Below, one piece after another: positions 59,980 to 64,000 of a DNA stretch of 64,000 nt (position 1 is the first letter of the stretch; the number at the start of each line of letters is the position of its first letter). The translations under genes were made by a program, and so were the position numbers. The stretch lies in assembly GCF_001870485.1 (NCBI RefSeq), contig NZ_MDKE01000008.1:16703-80702 (forward strand). Direction: 5' to 3'. The notes under the pieces are model-generated. The model saw nothing but the letters and a program-made list of their open reading frames with translations. It had not been told where the DNA came from and made no database searches. This DNA comes from Oceanisphaera psychrotolerans (GTDB taxonomy: Bacteria > Pseudomonadota > Gammaproteobacteria > Enterobacterales > Aeromonadaceae).

Positions 59980-60915
59980 TTATTGCGCGGCCAGCGTCTC
60001 CAGCGCCGATCCCAGCGTATGCAGAAAATACAGACCGCAGCGGCGGCCCAGTTCATAGTCCTGCTCCAGCTGTGCCCGGCTGGAGCCCAGCACCCGGCTT
60101 TGCAATGGCTGGTGTGGAAAGATTTCGATCACCCGGGTACCTTCCGGCGGCGAGCGGATAAAGTCATGGGAGTCGTTGAAACAGCGTTCGTGGGCCTCCA
60201 CTATCTGCATCAGATCACCCAGTCGTTCACGGCCTATCCAGCCCTCCAGTTTGCGCGCCCAGTGCGGGCTGAAACGGCTATGCTGAGGCACGGTACGTAT
60301 CACCACTATGGTACGCGCCCCCCGACGATAGGCCTCGCGCACCGGTATCGCATCGGCCACGCTGCCGTCCACATAGCGCTCTCCCTGCCACTGCACCCCG
60401 GCCCGGTAAAACAGCGGAATGGCGCTGGACGCCTTCAACCCCAGCATCCAGTCGCTTTCCGTCGGATGAAAATAATGAGGTCGGTAATCGCCGGTACGCG
60501 TGCTGCAAAACAGCAACTCGCGCCCGTTCAGTCGCCGGCGGCCGGTGTCGATATCCAGTGGCATCCCCTGCGTGATGACCTCGAAGAACCAGTCCAGATC
60601 GACCAGATCGCCTCCACGGGCAAAGTGCAACGGCCGAAAGAATTCGGCACGGGTGGTGTACTCGCCGATGATCTTGCAGGCATAGCCCCGGGCATCACAC
60701 ACAAAGGCCGACAGATTCTGGGCCCCGGCCGAGGTGCCAATCAGGATATCGAAGGGATCGAAACGAGCCTCCATAAACACATCCAGCACGCCGGCGGTAA
60801 AAATGCCCCGCTGGCCACCCCCTTCACACACCAGTGCCAGCTTGCCGGTCTGACCGCCAACATCGACATACAAGGGGGCTATATGGCCCAGGCTGACCGG
60901 TACATGGTTGGTCAT
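59980..60915 (-). CDS. yjjU: YjjU-type patatin-like phospholipase
   Basis: Protein of 311 residues with the patatin fold signatures: oxyanion loop GGGQRGIFTAGVLD, nucleophile Ser in LIGTSAGAQNL, and the catalytic Asp in YVDGSVADAIPV. It is collinear with E. coli YjjU (PVSLGHIAPL start, ALVCEGGGQRG, VIRTVPQ, GRRCGLYFL). Serine lipid acyl hydrolase activity is expected; the physiological substrate is not known. The frame is open to 60963, but ATG 60915 follows AAGGGA and matches the family. Single gene. Confidence 0.88.
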   Translation of the reverse strand: MTNHVPVSLGHIAPLYVDVGGQTGKLALVCEGGGQRGIFTAGVLDVFMEARFDPFDILIGTSAGAQNLSAFVCDARGYACKIIGEYTTRAEFFRPLHFARGGDLVDLDWFFEVITQGMPLDIDTGRRRLNGRELLFCSTRTGDYRPHYFHPTESDWMLGLKASSAIPLFYRAGVQWQGERYVDGSVADAIPVREAYRRGARTIVVIRTVPQHSRFSPHWARKLEGWIGRERLGDLMQIVEAHERCFNDSHDFIRSPPEGTRVIEIFPHQPLQSRVLGSSRAQLEQDYELGRRCGLYFLHTLGSALETLAAQ

Positions 60916-61078
60916 AGTGATTCCCTTCATCAAACCGTATGAATGGTGCCAAGGCACCGTCATCGAGGTGGTTTGGGGACTCTATTGGTGTTATTGCTCA
61001 GATTGCAGGCTGGTGTCCCGAATCCGACCCGATACTCAAATCATAGCTAATCGACGGCTGGCCCGGCGAGCTATGGCG

Positions 61079-61351
61079 TCAACGGTCACTGTGGCCCAGG
61101 TCGCGATCCGGCGCGATATGATCCCGTAACCGTTGCTTGATCTCCTTGGCCTCGGGAAAGCCCTCGTCCGCCACCCGGCACCAGATCAGGGTGCCGTCGA
61201 CGATGATCTGGAACTGGCCTTTTTCTCCCGGGATCAGGGCTACCTCGCCCACCTCGTCATTGAAGGTCGACAATATTTCCTGTGCCAGCCAGGCCGAACG
61301 CAACAGCCAGCGGCACAGGGAACAGTAGCGAATTTCCACTCTCGGTTTCAT
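61079..61351 (-). CDS. Rdx family (SelT/SelW/SelH-like) protein
   Basis: Protein of 90 residues beginning VEIRYCSLCRWLLRSAWLAQEIL, with the CxxC redox motif (C10-C13) where eukaryotic homologues have CxxU. The family has a thioredoxin-like fold. A conserved region with GEKGQFQIIVDGTLIWCRVADEGFPEAKEIKQ follows. The bacterial role is unknown; a thiol redox function is inferred. ATG 61351 has AAGGAAA upstream. Confidence 0.87.
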   Translation of the reverse strand: MKPRVEIRYCSLCRWLLRSAWLAQEILSTFNDEVGEVALIPGEKGQFQIIVDGTLIWCRVADEGFPEAKEIKQRLRDHIAPDRDLGHSDR

Positions 61352-61370
61352 GGTGTTTCCTTGCGTAAAA

Positions 61371-61406
61371 GAAAAAGGACCGGGTCGGTCTGACTCGGTC
61401 CTTTTG
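61371..61406 (-). terminator. Terminator after the yceI-membrane protein unit
   Basis: On the minus strand AAAAGGACCGAGTC / GACCCGGTCCTTTT (one wobble pair) with T5, 15 bp after the stop of the membrane protein gene. Confidence 0.75.
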
Positions 61407-61420
61407 TTATCACATGGCTG

Positions 61421-62152
61421 TCAATATAGCGAATCCTGAGGCCACACCAGCCAGAGGCTGAGTGCGCCCACCAGCACCGCGGCGCCGATCGCCGCCAGTG
61501 ACGACCGCCAGGCTCCTTTTCGGCGCAGCCCCTGTTCCACCCAAGGCGGCACCAACGCCAGCGCCACTATCCACCAGTCCATGGGAATATACTGCCAGCA
61601 CAGGGTCAGCAGCAGCACATAGGCACCGGTAAACTGACGGTCGGACACCGAGCGACTCAGGCCGCTCAGCCACAAGAATCCGGCCAGTACCGCCAGGGCA
61701 CCGGCGAGCTGAGCCAGCAGCAGGCTGCCATCGATGGCGACCGTGATGGCAAAGGCACCACCACCGGCGGCAAAGCCCAGTCCGGCCCGGTCCGTACCAC
61801 AGCGCCATTCGCACCAGCCCTGCCACAGCCAGAATACCACCAGGCCCAGCAGTGCCTCGGGGTAACGCGCCAGCAGCGGCCATAACGCCAGCAGAAAGAC
61901 GCCACTTATCAGCAGCGGTGCCAGCAGCCGGCGCCACCGGCCCGGTAACAGCTCGGCCAGCGCCACCGCCCAGAAGACCATCGGCAACCACTGGGTGCCC
62001 TTGGTCGGCCACCAGTACCAGCCGGATGCCCAGCCCATGGTCACCCACACCGCCAGCCCTGCCAGCCACCAGAATGCGGACGGGCGCCACCAGCCGATGG
62101 CACCCGCAGCAAAGGCCGGCAGCAGCGTCTGTATCAGCAGATCCACGCCCAT
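61421..62152 (-). CDS. Conserved-looking membrane protein of unknown function, co-transcribed with yceI
   Basis: Protein of 243 residues, extremely hydrophobic, with about 8 transmembrane segments and many Trp residues (SGWYWWPTKGTQWLPM, WLWQGWCEW). I do not recognise a family. ATG 62152 has a perfect GGAGG 7 nt upstream and lies 14 bp after the yceI stop, so the two are one operon ending at the hairpin at 61371-61406. A membrane partner for the periplasmic YceI protein is possible but only by position. Confidence 0.72.
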   Translation of the reverse strand: MGVDLLIQTLLPAFAAGAIGWWRPSAFWWLAGLAVWVTMGWASGWYWWPTKGTQWLPMVFWAVALAELLPGRWRRLLAPLLISGVFLLALWPLLARYPEALLGLVVFWLWQGWCEWRCGTDRAGLGFAAGGGAFAITVAIDGSLLLAQLAGALAVLAGFLWLSGLSRSVSDRQFTGAYVLLLTLCWQYIPMDWWIVALALVPPWVEQGLRRKGAWRSSLAAIGAAVLVGALSLWLVWPQDSLY

Positions 62153-62166
62153 ATCAGCCTCCGGGT

Positions 62167-62727
62167 TTACTGACGAATGCCTTCGACAAACAGCTTGATG
62201 GCGATGTCATCACCCACGCCGGGCAGGCCGTAGCTCATGCCAAAGTCACTGCGCTTGATGCTCGTCTCGGCGCTGAAGCCGTTGCGATAGCCCCCCCAGG
62301 GGTCCTCGCCTTCGCCGATAAAGTTGACGTCGAAGGTGACCGGCTGACTCACACCGTGCACGGTCAGGTTACCGCTCAGCTTGCCGCCGTCCTTGTCACC
62401 TTCGTAGCCGGTGCTGGCAAAGTTCAGGGTCGGATACTGGCGCACATCGAAGAAGTCGGGGCTGCGCAGGTGCTTGTCCCGCTCCTCGTGGTTGGTATCG
62501 ACGCTGTCGGCCTCGATGGTGAAGCTGGCCGTAGCGGCGGCAGGGTTGTCCGCATCGAACTGATAGCTGCCCTCCAGTTCGTTGAAACGCCCCAGCAGGG
62601 TGCTGAAGCCCATGTGGCTCACTTCAAAGACTACCGTGGTATGAGCCGGGTCCACCTTGTAATCGGCGGCCACAACCGGGCCGGCCAGTACCAAAGAGGA
62701 AACAAGCAAGGCTGCTGTCGTTTTCAT
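62167..62727 (-). CDS. YceI family periplasmic protein
   Basis: Protein of 186 residues with a signal peptide (MKTTAALLVSSLVLAGPVVAA) and the YceI lipocalin-like barrel: ADYKVDPAHTTVVFEVSHMGFS, FTIEADSVDTNHEERDKHLRSPDFFDV, SGNLTVHGVSQPVTFDV. Family members bind isoprenoid-like lipids in the barrel, and some respond to alkaline or other stress. The frame runs to 62772, but ATG 62727 with GGAGA gives the signal peptide. It heads a two-gene unit divergent from a lysR gene. Confidence 0.9.
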   Translation of the reverse strand: MKTTAALLVSSLVLAGPVVAADYKVDPAHTTVVFEVSHMGFSTLLGRFNELEGSYQFDADNPAAATASFTIEADSVDTNHEERDKHLRSPDFFDVRQYPTLNFASTGYEGDKDGGKLSGNLTVHGVSQPVTFDVNFIGEGEDPWGGYRNGFSAETSIKRSDFGMSYGLPGVGDDIAIKLFVEGIRQ

Positions 62728-62824
62728 AATAATCTCCGTATCTGCAGGATCAGGCGCACCCGGGCGCCACATGGTTAATATGGACTAGATAGTAGGGCGC
62801 CGGGAAAACGAGAACAATTATAAT

Positions 62825-62854
62825 TTAACTAAAACATTATCCACTTTTAGTTAA
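62825..62854. promoter_or_regulatory. Perfect inverted repeat in the yceI-lysR intergenic region
   Basis: TTAACTAAAA, 10-nt spacer, TTTTAGTTAA. It lies about midway between the divergent genes in AT-rich DNA, where a LysR-type regulator would be expected to bind. Confidence 0.6.
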
Positions 62855-62951
62855 TAATATAGCGTTATCAAGGGTGCTAACCCGGACAAAACCGCCCGAA
62901 TCGCACCACTCGGATACATAACGTCAGGTACACGACAAGGGAGCACAATAG

Positions 62952-63841
62952 GTGGACCAATTATCCGCTATCCGGACCTTCTGCAAGGTGGTGGAACTAC
63001 AAAGCTTTACCAAAACCGCGCACCAGCTCGAACTGTCGGTCGCCATGGTGTCGAAACAGGTAGGCTTGCTGGAGCAGCATCTCACGCCCGGCTGTTGATG
63101 CGCACTACCCGCCGGGTCAGTGTCACCGAAGCCGGCCAGCTATATTACGAGCGCTGCCATGCCATTCTGGCCGAGCTGGAGCAGGCCAATGCCATGATCT
63201 CGGATCACAGCCGTCGACCCAGCGGGCCTATTCGCATCTCGGTTCCCATGGACTTCGGCACCCTCAAGGTGGCCCCGCTGCTGGCGGAATTTCACCGGCG
63301 CTACCCGGACATTCACCTCAATCTGGAGTACAGCGATCGCCTGGTGGCGCTGGTGGAAGAAAACTTCGATCTGGCGCTGCGCATCGGTGCCCTGCCCGAC
63401 TCGTCACTGATTGCCCGGCCATTGGCGCAGATGTCGCTGATCACCTGCGCCGCCCCCGATTACCTGGCCCGGCACGGCACCCCCGACCATCCCTCGCAGC
63501 TCGTGGATCATAACTGCCTGCTCTATACCCTGAGCGAGCCGCAATGGAGCTACCAGCAACGGGGACACCGGTATGACATCAGGCCCAAGGGCGCGATGCG
63601 GGCCAATACCGGCCGGGCCCTGGCGCTGGCCGCCAGCCAGGGCATGGGCGTGATCATGCAGCCTCGTTTTATCGTGGAAGATTATCTGGAGAAGGGAGTA
63701 TTACTGCCGCTGCTGGAAGACTTCGAACTGCCGAAAATCAACCTGAATCTACTCTACCCGCACCGGCATTTTCTGCCCAGCCGGGTAAAGTGCTTCGTGG
63801 ACTACATGGAAAGCTGCTTCAAACATTCACCCAACCATTGA
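62952..63841 (+). CDS. LysR-family transcriptional regulator, reading frame interrupted
   Basis: Starts at GTG 62952 (VDQLSAIRTFCKVVELQSFTKTAHQLELSVAMVSKQ as the winged HTH in short blocks) and continues in the next frame from about 63085 with LLMRTTRRVSVTEAG, the end of the HTH linker. The substrate-binding domain follows (about 90-290, RPSGPIRISVPMDFG, HRRYPDIHLNLEYSD, FDLALRIG). One base is missing near 63084 (CATCTCACGCC; CATCTCAACGCC would read HLNARLLMRTTRR). Restored length is 296 residues, normal for the family. It resembles the CrgA/YafC-type group. Divergent from yceI, which is its likely target. Confidence 0.87.
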
Positions 63842-64000
63842 GGCGGGGTGGATGTCTGTTTTCATTGCTCCTCATCCTGAGGAGCAGAGGCAAGATACCG
63901 TTAAGCAGACCTTCTGCACCAGGGAAGGTGCAGTAGAGCCCCCATGGATGATGAGATGGACACCTCTTGTGTAACCGGCGTCGCGATGCGCCATATTTGG
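63842..64000. other. Intergenic end of window
   Basis: No gene recognised. It contains a short hairpin TGCTCCTCA TCC TGAGGAGCA (about 63866-63886) without a following T run. Confidence 0.4.

Overview
The window is about 58-60% GC chromosomal DNA from a gammaproteobacterium. The gene order cmk-rpsA-ihfB-lapA-lapB-pyrF, the hexR-pykA pair, yccA/yccS/tusE, lysine-riboswitch control of an NhaC-family transporter, ECF sigma with DUF3379 and PsrA-type fatty-acid control together suggest a marine member of the Aeromonadales (Oceanimonas/Oceanisphaera-like). That placement is an inference from protein resemblance, not a search result.

Layout. 0-6 kb: fatty-acid oxidation (fadI, start of fadJ), an ECF sigma/DUF3379 pair, proline symporter putP and porin fadL. 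6-10.4 kb: an EAL-HDOD protein, a riboswitch-controlled probable lysine transporter, an H-NS homologue and a DUF3820 protein. 10.5-16.5 kb: the conserved cmk-to-pyrF cluster and ribA. 16.6-23.7 kb: fruBKA with divergent cra and a clear Cra operator; FruB is an unusual IIA-M-HPr-HPr-EI fusion. 23.7-30.3 kb: housekeeping genes (SDR, pseudouridine synthase, tRNA-Ser, yccA, yccS, tusE, grxD, sodB). 30.4-39.1 kb: an accessory segment of metal-resistance genes lying between a 15-codon rimO remnant and intact rimO. It has two cassettes: a heavy-metal RND efflux operon with a CusR/CopR-like operator, and a reduced mercury operon in which merT and merP have collapsed into one small remnant. A copy of the rimO upstream region follows each cassette. 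39.2-48 kb: rimO, hexR, pykA, psrA-fadE, rsmS and a permease. 48-57.8 kb: proline/glutamate catabolism (putA, NAD-glutamate dehydrogenase, Lrp/PutR-like regulator), with a small uncatalogued ORF after putA. 57.8-64 kb: speA, a yjjU-type patatin, a Rdx protein, and yceI plus a membrane protein divergent from a lysR gene.

How the genes fit together. PutP imports proline, PutA converts it to glutamate and GdhB converts glutamate to 2-oxoglutarate, with a PutR-like regulator beside gdhB. FadL, FadE and FadIJ form a beta-oxidation set, and PsrA-like AAAC-N2-4-GTTT sites lie upstream of fadL and psrA-fadE, with a weaker one upstream of fadIJ.

Six genes (fruA, tusE, the RND pump, gdhB, speA, lysR) are each interrupted by one apparent single-base deletion, five at homopolymer-compatible positions. 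Adding one base restores full family length in every case, so residual sequencing error is the likeliest explanation. No CRISPR array, integrase, transposase or prophage gene was seen, and no clearly new defence or biosynthetic system. The most interesting items are the tandem-HPr FruB, the rimO-anchored metal cassettes, the merT-merP fusion remnant and the small ORF after putA.
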